DNA from: Fictibacillus solisalsi
GTDB taxonomy: Bacteria; Bacillota; Bacilli; Bacillales; Fictibacillaceae
Assembly (NCBI RefSeq): GCF_900103485.1
Contig: NZ_FNHW01000001.1
Span: forward strand, 469,418-533,417
DNA: 64,000 nt
Direction of reading: 5' to 3'
The position numbers and the translations under genes were made by a program. The notes under the pieces were generated by a model. It was not told the DNA's origin. It searched no databases and was given only the letters and a program-made list of their open reading frames with translations. Shown piece by piece: positions 23,958 to 32,057 of the stretch. Numbering within the stretch: position 1 is the stretch's first letter; each line of letters opens with the position of its first letter.

Positions 23958-25013
23958 ATTAAAGACCTTCATTCGTTTGGGTGGTACGCTGCCCGCATTA
24001 CACCTCATCTTTCAAAAAAAATGTTTAAGCCTGTTCCATCCCGGCTGTGGGGAGGTTTCGCCTATCTTCTCGTTGTCGTTGCCGGCTTTTTAGGGATTGG
24101 TTTCTTTGATCTTCATATTGTGTTCAATATATTGATTGCCGGCGTTTTGGGCGCTTGTTTTGCCGCCATGGGATTTCTAGGTCATGAAATCTTGCATGGA
24201 ACGGTTGTGAAAACAGCCTGGCTGCGCAACTTTCTTGGTGCTGTTGCTTTTTGGCCGTTAAGTACAGGCCCCCGGCTATGGAGAAAATGGCATAACATGA
24301 ATCATCACGTGCATACCCAGCACGAAGAAAAAGATCCTGATGCCTGGCCCGCTCTAGAGCGCCTTGTCCAAAATTCGTTTCTTCGGGTCATCTACCGGCT
24401 GCCTTTTGGGTTGCGTGCATGCTTCAGTTTTATATCCCTGAGCATTCAATTTACCATGCATGGGCTGAAAATGTTTTTTGAATATATAAAGGATTTCAAT
24501 CCGCGAAATCGTCCGGCTGTTCTGCTGCAGACGGTTCTGCCATGGGCAACCTGGATTGGTTTGTTATTCTGGATTGGCCCGGTCAAATGGCTTTTCGCGT
24601 TTTTTATACCATTGCTGATCGCTAATTTTATTGTGATGAGCTATATTTCAACTAATCACAGATTGAACCCGTTGACACCGGTTAATGATCCGCTGGCTAA
24701 CAGTCTGACAGTAACCGTTCCCAAATGGGTGGATGTCCTTCATTTCAATTTCTCTTATCATACTGAGCATCATTTGTTCCCAAGTATGAGCCCGAAATAT
24801 TATCCAGTTGTGAAGCAGCATATTAAAAAAATGTGGCCGGAACGGTACCATGAGATGAAAATGAGCAAAGCGATGAAAGCCTTATGGAATACACCGAGAG
24901 TCTATTTTAAAGGCAATGAGCTGATTGATCCGTATAAGGAAACGCGTTTTGGAACGCTGGGGAATGGTTTACACCAAAAAGCGAGTGCAAACAGGTACAA
25001 AAAAACAATATAA
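23958..25013 (+). CDS. Fatty acid desaturase, apparently ATT-started
   Basis: A membrane di-iron desaturase with three histidine boxes: HEILH, HNMNHHVH and HTEHH, plus about four membrane helices. These enzymes insert double bonds into acyl chains of lipids. The first ATG (24021) has no ribosome site. In frame upstream the sequence reads KDLHSFGWYAARITPHL, and AAAGGGGA ends seven bases before the codon ATT at 23958; an in-frame TAA lies at 23922-23924, and no ATG, GTG or TTG occurs between. So either ATT is used as start (351 residues) or the original start codon was lost. The family differs from B. subtilis Des. A double hairpin follows the gene. Confidence 0.82.
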   Translation: MKDLHSFGWYAARITPHLSKKMFKPVPSRLWGGFAYLLVVVAGFLGIGFFDLHIVFNILIAGVLGACFAAMGFLGHEILHGTVVKTAWLRNFLGAVAFWPLSTGPRLWRKWHNMNHHVHTQHEEKDPDAWPALERLVQNSFLRVIYRLPFGLRACFSFISLSIQFTMHGLKMFFEYIKDFNPRNRPAVLLQTVLPWATWIGLLFWIGPVKWLFAFFIPLLIANFIVMSYISTNHRLNPLTPVNDPLANSLTVTVPKWVDVLHFNFSYHTEHHLFPSMSPKYYPVVKQHIKKMWPERYHEMKMSKAMKALWNTPRVYFKGNELIDPYKETRFGTLGNGLHQKASANRYKKTI

Positions 25014-25083
25014 GCTGATGGGATATCCTATTATTTCCTGGTGAATAATCGCTTGTTATGCCCTTTTTTGTCAATAGCTCAAA

Positions 25084-25142
25084 AAAATCCGCTTCCTTTA
25101 CCGGCGGACAGAGAATCCGCCTCCTTACCGGCGGATTTTTTG
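25084..25142 (+). terminator. Duplicated hairpin terminator after the desaturase
   Basis: AATCCGCTTCCTTTACCGGCGG (split as AATCCGC and CGGCGG arms) is followed by a near copy whose stem AATCCGCC/GGCGGATT ends in TTTTTTT. The second unit (25115-25142) is the terminator; the first looks like a duplication of it. Confidence 0.75.
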
Positions 25143-25202
25143 ATTGTCTTATTTTACAATCAATGCAACGAATGAATGTAAGATTTAAAAAAGCATACTG
25201 GG

Positions 25203-25748
25203 TTAAAGGACTTCTGGATGCAAAGGGGACTCCTCTTTTTGCAGCTCTTTTCCTTTTTTTAAAATATAAGCATTAAAACCGATATAATAGGTGCCCAGAA
25301 CGAAGAATACAAAAGCGGTTAATGGATCTCTGGTAAAATGCTGTCCATATTGAAAACTCTCCAGTGATTGCCAATTGGTACTAGTTATTAAAAACAGATA
25401 CCTGTACAAAAAACGGCCCAAAAATAGAATAAGGACGGTCGCTTCAATCCATTTATGAGTTCGATAATGGAGTTCATTGTTCTTCCACTGAAAGGTACTG
25501 TGTCTGGCTGCATTATGAACAAGCACAATACCTAGACATAACCCTGGTACTGCATAAAAAAGGGTACGCGGGTGCAGCGCAGCATTGGCGAGAAATCCGA
25601 TGATAATTAGTGAAAAAACAATCATTCGAAAAATAAGCCTTCTGGGCTTAAAAAACTGAAAGCCGATGGTCTGACGGACTCTTCGGTAAACCACAAAAAC
25701 CATAATTAGCAGGGGAATAGCCATTTGTTGGATGTGCATCGTGTTCAC
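25203..25748 (-). CDS. CcdC-like membrane protein
   Basis: A 181-residue protein with five predicted membrane helices and basic loops (YRRVRQTIG, KPRRLIFRM). The arrangement, with an R-R-x-R motif after helix 1 and RTHKWIEATVLILFLGRFLYR further on, resembles the CcdC/DUF1453 family. CcdC genes are often near cytochrome c assembly genes, but none is here. AAAGAGGTG precedes the start on the minus strand. It is a stand-alone gene; a role in redox or cytochrome assembly would be only a guess. Confidence 0.65.
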   Translation of the reverse strand: MNTMHIQQMAIPLLIMVFVVYRRVRQTIGFQFFKPRRLIFRMIVFSLIIIGFLANAALHPRTLFYAVPGLCLGIVLVHNAARHSTFQWKNNELHYRTHKWIEATVLILFLGRFLYRYLFLITSTNWQSLESFQYGQHFTRDPLTAFVFFVLGTYYIGFNAYILKKGKELQKEESPLHPEVL

Positions 25749-25872
25749 CTCTTTATTCTCCTTTCGTTAGTATAACACCTGCGGTAAAAAGGGGAACGGC
25801 GGGTGCCTATCCATTGATTTAGTTATGTTTGTAAGATAATAAAGACGGGTATATATAATAGTTTAGGAAAAT

Positions 25873-25889
25873 TGTTATTTCATTGTAAT
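25873..25889 (+). promoter_or_regulatory. WalR-type box before the NlpC/P60 gene
   Basis: TGTTAT-TTCAT-TGTAAT matches the WalR (YycF) consensus TGT(A/T)A(A/T/C)-N5-TGT(A/T)A(A/T/C) at every position. An extended -10 (TGT before CATATT, 25906-25914) lies downstream, placing the box near -40. Confidence 0.55.
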
Positions 25890-25962
25890 GTTTTTATTAT
25901 CCTCATGTCATATTGCCTTGTTAGAATGAGCAGGGAATTCAAATAGACAGGAGGATGTTATT

Positions 25963-26610
25963 TTGAAAAAATTAGTTTCAGGAATGATCGCAGCTGGCGT
26001 TCTTGCACTAAATCCCGTAGCAGGCCATGCAGCTCTCGGAGATGAGACACTTAAACCGGAAACCACAGATTCAGATGTTCAGGACCTTCAAGATTTATTG
26101 AAAGATAAAGGGTATTTTACATATCATAAAACCACAACTTATTATGGTTCATACACCACTTCAGCAGTAAAAAAACTTCAGAAGGAGGAAGGGCTTAAGG
26201 TTGATGGCATCGCTGGAAACTCAGTGTACAAAGCGTTGGGAGTGTTTAGCAAGCAGGCAATTGTGGATGAGGCAAAGAAATATACCGGCACACCTTATGA
26301 ATGGGGTGGAGAAACACCGGACGGCTTTGATTGCAGCGGTTATTTAAACTATATTTTTGACAGGGCAGCGAACATTGACCTTCCGCGTGTCGTAAAAGAT
26401 ATCCATAAAGAAGGAACATCTGTGGATTCTCCTCAAGCCGGTGACATCGTTTTCTTTGATATTAACGGAAACGGAGAACTTTCCCACGCGGGAGTATATG
26501 TGGGTGACGGTAAATTCATGCATGCTTCTTCATCTAAAGGAGTCACTACATCCGAGTTGGACAGCTCGTATTGGTCTTCACGCTATGAAGGTGCAAAACG
26601 ATATCGTTAA
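25963..26610 (+). CDS. Secreted NlpC/P60 peptidoglycan endopeptidase
   Basis: A 215-residue wall hydrolase. A signal peptide covers residues 1-23 (cleavage at GHA/A). A peptidoglycan-binding domain follows (about 36-93: VQDLQDLLKDKGYFTYHKTT, then LKVDGIAGNSVYKALG). The NlpC/P60 catalytic domain (about 97-215) has Cys124 in GFDCSGY, His175 in LSHAGVYVG and His187 in FMHASS. It should cut D-glutamyl-diaminopimelate bonds. TTG at 25963 is the start, with AGGAGG eight bases upstream. A WalR-type box stands before it, fitting control with other growth-linked autolysins. A strong terminator follows. Confidence 0.93.
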   Translation: MKKLVSGMIAAGVLALNPVAGHAALGDETLKPETTDSDVQDLQDLLKDKGYFTYHKTTTYYGSYTTSAVKKLQKEEGLKVDGIAGNSVYKALGVFSKQAIVDEAKKYTGTPYEWGGETPDGFDCSGYLNYIFDRAANIDLPRVVKDIHKEGTSVDSPQAGDIVFFDINGNGELSHAGVYVGDGKFMHASSSKGVTTSELDSSYWSSRYEGAKRYR

Positions 26611-26619
26611 TCTTTCATG

Positions 26620-26663
26620 AACCGACAGTTTATCTCATTTCGAGATAAGCTGTTGGTTTTTTT
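26620..26663 (+). terminator. Terminator after the NlpC/P60 gene
   Basis: AACCGACAGTTTATCTC pairs with GAGATAAGCTGTTGGTT and is followed by TTTTT. Confidence 0.9.
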
Positions 26664-26742
26664 GTTTGTTTTTTTTTGAAGTCTGAACAGGAAATCAACC
26701 ACTTTCAAGACCAACAAGCTTACGAAAAGCCTTTGTTTTTGC

Positions 26743-26775
26743 TTTAAGAAAAAGTTAAGGAACAGCCTGTATAGT
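26743..26775 (+). promoter_or_regulatory. CiaR-like direct repeat and promoter of the two-component operon
   Basis: TTTAAG-AAAAA-GTTAAG (26743-26759) matches the streptococcal CiaR consensus NTTAAG-N5-NTTAAG. TATAGT (26770-26775) begins ten bases after the repeat, the spacing seen at CiaR-activated promoters. The regulator encoded next is CiaR-like, so autoregulation is likely. Confidence 0.5.
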
Positions 26776-26872
26776 AAAGAAGAAACCAGAAGTGGAAGAA
26801 GAGATTGGAAAACGGGGGTTCTATCCATTACACTGGTTATAAGTACAGTTACGGGAAAAGGGGTCGGCTGTT

Positions 26873-27547
26873 TTGCTCCGTATTTTAGTTGTAGAAGATA
26901 ATTTGACATTACTGGATACGATTATTGAAATTTTGTCAGATGAATTTAAAGTGGATTCGGCTTCGAACGGTGATGACGGTTTATATGAAGCGATGCAAAA
27001 TATCTATGATGCGATTGTCCTCGACGTTATGCTGCCGGGAATGAATGGCTTTGAGATTATTCAGCAAATGCGCAGGGAGAATGTAAATACACCTGTTCTG
27101 TTTTTGACCGCAAGGGATGCGCTCGAAGACCGGGTCAAAGGGCTCGACTTTGGCGGAGATGATTACCTGGTCAAGCCTTTCGAAGCCTCCGAATTAAAAG
27201 CGAGGCTTCGTGCGCTATTACGGCGAAGCGGCAGTCTTACCCTCAAGCAGACCCTCCAATACCGGGGCATTGAGTTGTTTGGTCCGGAACAGGATATTTT
27301 TGTCGAAGGTGAACCGGTAAAATTGACAATCAAGCAGTACGAGCTGCTGGAGTATATGATTCAAAACCGTGGTGCCATTTTAACGAAAGAGCAAATCTAT
27401 GACCGGGTATGGGGATTTGACTCTGAAACAACGATTGCCATTGTAGAAGTATTCATGCACCATCTCCGTAAAAAGCTTGAACCGTATCATTATCATAAAG
27501 ATATCAAGACGATCCGTGGCGTGGGCTACATGCTTAAGGAGCAATAA
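26873..27547 (+). CDS. OmpR-family response regulator, CiaR-like
   Basis: A 224-residue regulator, equal in length to streptococcal CiaR and similar to it in several places (GLYEA, MLPGMNGF, KPFEASELKARLRALLRRSG, DRVWGFDSETTIAIVEV, IRGVGYMLK). The receiver domain has acidic E8-D9, phosphoacceptor D51 and Lys in LVKPF; the winged-helix DNA-binding domain fills residues about 125-224. The start is TTG at 26873 with AAAAGGGG upstream; no ATG fits. It precedes its kinase by 12 bases. ArlR and related OmpR regulators are the main alternative family. Confidence 0.92.
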   Translation: MLRILVVEDNLTLLDTIIEILSDEFKVDSASNGDDGLYEAMQNIYDAIVLDVMLPGMNGFEIIQQMRRENVNTPVLFLTARDALEDRVKGLDFGGDDYLVKPFEASELKARLRALLRRSGSLTLKQTLQYRGIELFGPEQDIFVEGEPVKLTIKQYELLEYMIQNRGAILTKEQIYDRVWGFDSETTIAIVEVFMHHLRKKLEPYHYHKDIKTIRGVGYMLKEQ

Positions 27548-27559
27548 GGGGAAATTTTT

Positions 27560-28798
27560 ATGTTTCAACGAACTCATCACAGGCTGACGCTCTTGAATTC
27601 GATTGTGTTTATTATTTTATTAAGCCTGCTTGGTGCACTTGTCTACTCCTATACCCGAGTCAGCTTATATAATGCGGCTGACCATTCGATCAATGAAGAG
27701 CTTCAGCGTCTCCCGGGCACAGGAGAGGACAGGGATCATCACGAAAAAGCACGGGATAAGGATTTTATGGCAAGAGACTCACGGGTCACTATCCTGGTCT
27801 GGGACGAAAATCACAATCTACTGGACCTGCCGCGCCCTCCTTTTTTTGTGATGGATAATGTGGATCAGTATAAACAGGTAAAGATGAACAAACTGGAGTT
27901 TATTCATACGGATGACGCAACTTTCCGATCCAAATCGATAAAGGAAGACATTCCTCTTGTCGGGACGGTAACCGTGCAGGCCATACGTAATGTGAAGACT
28001 GAAGAAGAATTACTGGAAAGACTGCTTATCGTCATTATTGCCGGCTGTTTGTTTGTTGCTGCCTGTGCCATAGGAGGAGGATACTTCCTTGCCGGAAGGG
28101 CCCTTGTTCCCATAAAAAAAGCGTGGGACAAGCAGCAGAAGTTTGTGTCTGACGCATCGCATGAACTGAGAACGCCGCTGTCAGTGATCCAGGCTAAAAC
28201 GGATCTTTTGTTTCGTTCACCCTCGGCAACCATCGAGGAGAAAAGCAGGGATATCTCCGCGATTTCCATAGAAAGCCGGCGGCTTACAAAGCTGGTCAGC
28301 CAGCTTTTACTGCTCGCACGTTCAGATTCTAACCAGGTGGAATTGAAAAAGGAGACTTTTCAGCTGGATCAGCTGCTTCGGGAGATTGTCGAGCATTACG
28401 GAGAAATTGGTTCCTATCAGGGAAAAAATATCAGCCTTCAAGCGAATGGTCCAATTGCTATAAATGCGGATAGGGAGCGAATCCATCAGCTGGTGATTAT
28501 TTTATTGGATAATGCTATGAAGCATACGGGAGATGGAGATCAGATCCTGTTATCGGTAAAGGAGTCGGCTTCTTCTGTAGAGCTGAAAGTAAAAGATAAC
28601 GGTCCAGGGATAGCGGAATATGAGAAAGAACGGATCTTTGACCGTTTTTACCAAAGTGACCAGGCAAGAAGTGATGAGGGGGGACTGGGCCTTGGTTTAT
28701 CCATAGCGAAATGGATCATGGAGAAGCATGAAGGCAAGATTAAAGTGGAAAGTGAAGGTGGCAAAGGAACTGCCTTTATCATGAATTTTCCAAAATAA
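27560..28798 (+). CDS. Sensor histidine kinase partner
   Basis: A 412-residue membrane kinase with the EnvZ layout: helix 1 (about 10-30), an extracytoplasmic domain of about 120 residues rich in charged residues (GEDRDHHEKARDKDF), helix 2 (about 152-175), a short linker, phosphoacceptor box FVSDASHELRTPLSVIQ, and HATPase domain with N-box LLDNAMKHTGDG, G1 DNGPGIAEYE, F-box RIFDRFYQSDQ and G2 GGLGLGLSIAKW. It is the cognate partner of the CiaR-like regulator just upstream. The short outer domain gives no clue to the ligand. A strong terminator follows. Confidence 0.95.
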   Translation: MFQRTHHRLTLLNSIVFIILLSLLGALVYSYTRVSLYNAADHSINEELQRLPGTGEDRDHHEKARDKDFMARDSRVTILVWDENHNLLDLPRPPFFVMDNVDQYKQVKMNKLEFIHTDDATFRSKSIKEDIPLVGTVTVQAIRNVKTEEELLERLLIVIIAGCLFVAACAIGGGYFLAGRALVPIKKAWDKQQKFVSDASHELRTPLSVIQAKTDLLFRSPSATIEEKSRDISAISIESRRLTKLVSQLLLLARSDSNQVELKKETFQLDQLLREIVEHYGEIGSYQGKNISLQANGPIAINADRERIHQLVIILLDNAMKHTGDGDQILLSVKESASSVELKVKDNGPGIAEYEKERIFDRFYQSDQARSDEGGLGLGLSIAKWIMEKHEGKIKVESEGGKGTAFIMNFPK

Positions 28799-28826
28799 AG
28801 ACGAAGGGCTCTGCCCTTCGTCTTTT
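28797..28826. terminator. Terminator between the kinase and aminopeptidase genes
   Basis: AAGACGAAGGGC pairs with GCCCTTCGTCTT across TCT and is followed by TTT. It serves both convergent genes. Confidence 0.92.
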
Positions 28827-30061
28827 TATATTGCCCAATTTCCGTTGGTGAACAATGGAATTCGTTTGCCGTCATGATACTCGGCTTCAATTTCAAGATC
28901 GGCTGAGCCAATCATAAAGTCGGTGTGCCCGTGGCTTTGGTTGACGCCTTTGGCTTCCAGCTCTTCCTTGCTTAACTTGTCCGCTCCAGGAATATTCATG
29001 CTTATCGTCATGCCCAATGCCAGGTGACAGGAGGCATTTTCATCAAACAGTGTGTTGTTGAACACAATCCCAGAGTTGGAAATAGGGGAATCATACGGTA
29101 CAAGTGCAACTTCCCCAAGGTATTTCATTCCTTCGTCGATGTTAAGAAGCTGTTTCAGCGTATCTTCACCTTTTTCCGCTTTAAGATCCACGACTTTTCC
29201 ATCTTTAAAGGAAAGGGTAAAGTTTTCGATGATATTCCCCATGGCGGATAACGGTTTTTTGCTGGTTACGGTGCCGTTTACACCTTCTTTAAGGGGGGCG
29301 GTAAAAACTTCTTCTGTCGGCATATTGGGTATGTAAAAGGTGTTAAAGGCAGAGTGATGGCCTCCGCCAATCCAAACATGCTCTGGATGAAGGTCAATGC
29401 TTAAATCAGTGCCTTCGGATTTGTAATGAAGGGTTTTAAACTTCTGTTCGTTCAGATAGTTTACTTTTTCCACCAATGTCTGGCCGTGTTCTTGCCATGC
29501 TGCAACGGGATCAGGCTGATCGATGCGAACGGTTTTAAAGATAGCCTCCCAAAGTGCCTCTATGGCATCGGTTTCATTTTTTTCCGGAAAGACACTTTTG
29601 GCCCAGCCTGCTGTAGGTGCACCTGCAATCAACCAGGGAACTTCTCCTGCAAGCCTTGCTTTGGATACTTTCTCAAGGCGCTCGCCGGCGTTTTTTTGCA
29701 CAAACATCAGACGTTCAGCTGGCACGCCTTTAAATCCATTCGGATCACTGCCTGTGACCATGAGCATGCAGTCATTGTTTTCAACTAAACTTTCATGCAT
29801 GTCAATTTGCCACTGTGGAAGATTATCTTTCAATACTTCTTCTGAAGCGTTGTTTAAGTGGATCCGGTTCGTTTCTGTATCTGTCCACTCCACAAAAACA
29901 CGCTTACAGCCATTTTTATAGGCATGCTCGGTTACCTTGCGGGTGAAAGGTGCCGCTTCAATTGGAGAATTGATCAATAATCGCTGGCCTTCCTGAAGGT
30001 TAAGTCCTACTTTGACTACGATTTCTGCGTATTGGTCGAGCTTTTCTTCAAACGTTTTCAT
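28826..30061 (-). CDS. M29-family aminopeptidase (AmpS type)
   Basis: A 411-residue cytoplasmic metallo-aminopeptidase of family M29 (thermophilic aminopeptidase T/AmpS). It removes N-terminal residues from peptides with two metal ions. Family blocks at the metal site are visible: MPTEEVFTAP, GEVALVPYDSPIS, the glutamate/histidine region FNNTLFDENASCHLALG and SHGHTDFMIGS. The full family length (about 410) is present. It has its own ribosome site (AGGAGGG) and stands alone. It likely helps recycle peptides in the cell. Confidence 0.93.
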   Translation of the reverse strand: MKTFEEKLDQYAEIVVKVGLNLQEGQRLLINSPIEAAPFTRKVTEHAYKNGCKRVFVEWTDTETNRIHLNNASEEVLKDNLPQWQIDMHESLVENNDCMLMVTGSDPNGFKGVPAERLMFVQKNAGERLEKVSKARLAGEVPWLIAGAPTAGWAKSVFPEKNETDAIEALWEAIFKTVRIDQPDPVAAWQEHGQTLVEKVNYLNEQKFKTLHYKSEGTDLSIDLHPEHVWIGGGHHSAFNTFYIPNMPTEEVFTAPLKEGVNGTVTSKKPLSAMGNIIENFTLSFKDGKVVDLKAEKGEDTLKQLLNIDEGMKYLGEVALVPYDSPISNSGIVFNNTLFDENASCHLALGMTISMNIPGADKLSKEELEAKGVNQSHGHTDFMIGSADLEIEAEYHDGKRIPLFTNGNWAI

Positions 30062-30167
30062 GAAATATCCCTCCTATATTGTTCATTCTACTACAGTCAT
30101 GACGGGAGGTGGTATTTTAAAGTATTCGGCTGAAACGTTATACTAGGCATAGAAAGGAGTGGACACG

Positions 30168-30575
30168 ATGAAAATCGATCATACAGGTATTGCGGTCCGC
30201 CGTATTGATGAAGCCATCGAGTTTTACACTGAGATGCTTGGAGGAAAACTGCTTCACCGGTACACAAGCGAAAAGCCTGGTGTAGAGACTCATATTGCGG
30301 TGATAGAAATGGAAAATCAAATCATTGAACTCCTGGAGCCGACGAGCAAAACATCTCCTATTGAACGCTTTATCCGGCAAAAAGGGAAAGGTGTCCACCA
30401 TATTGCCTACCAAGTGGACAACCTTGAAGAAGTGATCAAAGATTACGAGAATAAGGGGATCACTTTTTTAAAAGAAACTTACCGGATCAATCCTTATGGA
30501 AGAAGGCTTATTTATATCAACCCGGTACACACACAGGGAACGATCATTGAGCTGTGTGATTATAACAGCCAATAG
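30168..30575 (+). CDS. VOC-family protein, methylmalonyl-CoA epimerase-like
   Basis: A 135-residue vicinal-oxygen-chelate protein made of two beta-alpha-beta-beta-beta units. Metal-ligand positions are His5 in KIDHTGIAV, His near residue 76 in KGVHHIAYQV and a C-terminal Glu in GTIIELCDY, the pattern of methylmalonyl-CoA epimerases, with similar length. No mutase or carboxylase genes lie nearby, so the role is unproven. ATG at 30168 is chosen for AAAGGAG eight bases upstream; an in-frame GTG at 30159 overlaps that site. Its end overlaps the convergent flavoenzyme gene by 16 bases. Confidence 0.85.
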   Translation: MKIDHTGIAVRRIDEAIEFYTEMLGGKLLHRYTSEKPGVETHIAVIEMENQIIELLEPTSKTSPIERFIRQKGKGVHHIAYQVDNLEEVIKDYENKGITFLKETYRINPYGRRLIYINPVHTQGTIIELCDYNSQ

Positions 30576-31939
30576 TGCCCGTTTGGTGGATAGGGACGGA
30601 TACTTTGGGAAAAGCAGAAAACATTATAAGGATCATATTCGGTTTTTACCTTGCGAAGCCTCTTATAGTTTGAACCATAGTAGGCACATGGCCATTTTTT
30701 TATGGCACGGTCCGGCCAATTCACATAGTCACCCTTGGTGTATGGCTTCAGTGCGTATCTTATGCCTTCTACCCAACAGATATTTTCCTGCTTCTGGTAC
30801 TTGCACGTCCAGGAAGTGTTATACTCTTGTGCAATAATGGCCTTTCGGTGAAAAAAAGCGGTCTCTTCAGGGTTAAATTCCATAACGGCTCCGCCTAAGG
30901 CTTGCTGCCAAATGGTCGTTTGCTGATTGGGTGCATTTTCAAGAAATTGTTTCATGGTTTCAATGGCCTTATCAGGAAGTGCCTCATAAATAAATGAACC
31001 CGAACGCTTGAAGGGAGCCGCAAGATTTCCAGCCGGGGAATTAAAGAAGTTTACGGCTTCTATATATGGGATGGACTTAATCATCACAGTTAATGGAGTA
31101 CCGGTCTTCAATAGAGGTGTAATCAGCTTTTCCAATTCCTTTGGGGAACCGGTGAATTCGCCTGAGGCAGTAATGGTTCCTGAAGCAAAAAGTTCGATTT
31201 GGGAAGTCAGGCGACTGTCGGTAAACGGAGCCCAGTTTTGCCAGGAGTTATAGGAGGCATGGAAGTCTTCCCAATTCCAGGTGATTGAGAAAATGGATAC
31301 GTTGCCCACAGGATATACCCTGAACTTAAAGGCTGTAACAATGCCGAAGTTGCCGCCTCCTCCGCCGCGGCATGCCCAAAATAACTCACGGTGCTTCGTA
31401 TGACTGGCACAAATGACTTTTGCACCATGTTTTTCGCAAGGAACGACGATCTCTATTTCTTCAATGCTGTCACATGTTAAGCCATAGGCGCGGGTTAGCA
31501 TACCAATTCCCCCGCCGAGTGCCAGTCCACTGAGACCTACGTTATGGGATGTACCTGCAGGAATCGTTACCCGGTTGTCCCACAGCTGCTGATAAACCGT
31601 TCCCAGTTCAGCGCCTGCTTGAATATAAGCCATTTGCTGCTCAGGATCATACACAATATCTTTCATTTCACTGACATCAATAATGAGACCGCGGTTTACC
31701 AGAGAAAAATTTTCATAGCTGTGCCGACCGCTTCGGACGCGGAAAGGGGTTCTGTGTTCCCTCGCCCACTTTAGAGCATTTTTTACGTCGCACCGGTTTT
31801 GGCAAAAAACTATGATGCAAGGATATTTTTGAATGCTAAGATTCAAGTTTTGCCTGTCTTTACGATAGGAGGGACTTCCTGGTACAACAATTTTACCTGT
31901 TAGTCTTGTCCGGCTCAATTTTTCATTCCCCTTGTTCAC
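30560..31939 (-). CDS. FAD-linked oxidase, berberine-bridge-like
   Basis: A 459-residue flavin oxidoreductase with an N-terminal PCMH FAD-binding domain and a C-terminal BBE segment (YGSNYKRLRKVKTEYDPYNV, then FCFSQSI). His73 in RSGRHSYE is the covalent 8-alpha attachment site. The second, cysteinyl attachment seen in bicovalent members appears absent, because the corresponding loop reads GTSHNVGLSGLALGGG without Cys. Such enzymes oxidise sugars, alcohols or alkaloid-like compounds with O2. The closest B. subtilis protein in style is YgaK. It has no signal peptide. It overlaps the VOC gene at the 3' ends. Confidence 0.9.
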   Translation of the reverse strand: MNKGNEKLSRTRLTGKIVVPGSPSYRKDRQNLNLSIQKYPCIIVFCQNRCDVKNALKWAREHRTPFRVRSGRHSYENFSLVNRGLIIDVSEMKDIVYDPEQQMAYIQAGAELGTVYQQLWDNRVTIPAGTSHNVGLSGLALGGGIGMLTRAYGLTCDSIEEIEIVVPCEKHGAKVICASHTKHRELFWACRGGGGGNFGIVTAFKFRVYPVGNVSIFSITWNWEDFHASYNSWQNWAPFTDSRLTSQIELFASGTITASGEFTGSPKELEKLITPLLKTGTPLTVMIKSIPYIEAVNFFNSPAGNLAAPFKRSGSFIYEALPDKAIETMKQFLENAPNQQTTIWQQALGGAVMEFNPEETAFFHRKAIIAQEYNTSWTCKYQKQENICWVEGIRYALKPYTKGDYVNWPDRAIKKWPCAYYGSNYKRLRKVKTEYDPYNVFCFSQSIRPYPPNGHYWLL

Positions 31940-32015
31940 ATGGATTAAATAAACCTAGACCTATAGTATGTGAGCAAGTGAAATTCGGTTTGGACAGCTT
32001 GCATGGCAGATTTAC

Positions 32016-32044
32016 GAAAACAGCCCGCCGTTTATTGGGCGGGC
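32016..32044 (-). terminator. Terminator after the AI-2E-family gene
   Basis: GCCCGCC pairs with GGGCGGGC; the T-rich tail is on the minus strand. Confidence 0.8.
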
Positions 32045-32057
32045 GCGTTCGTTTATA

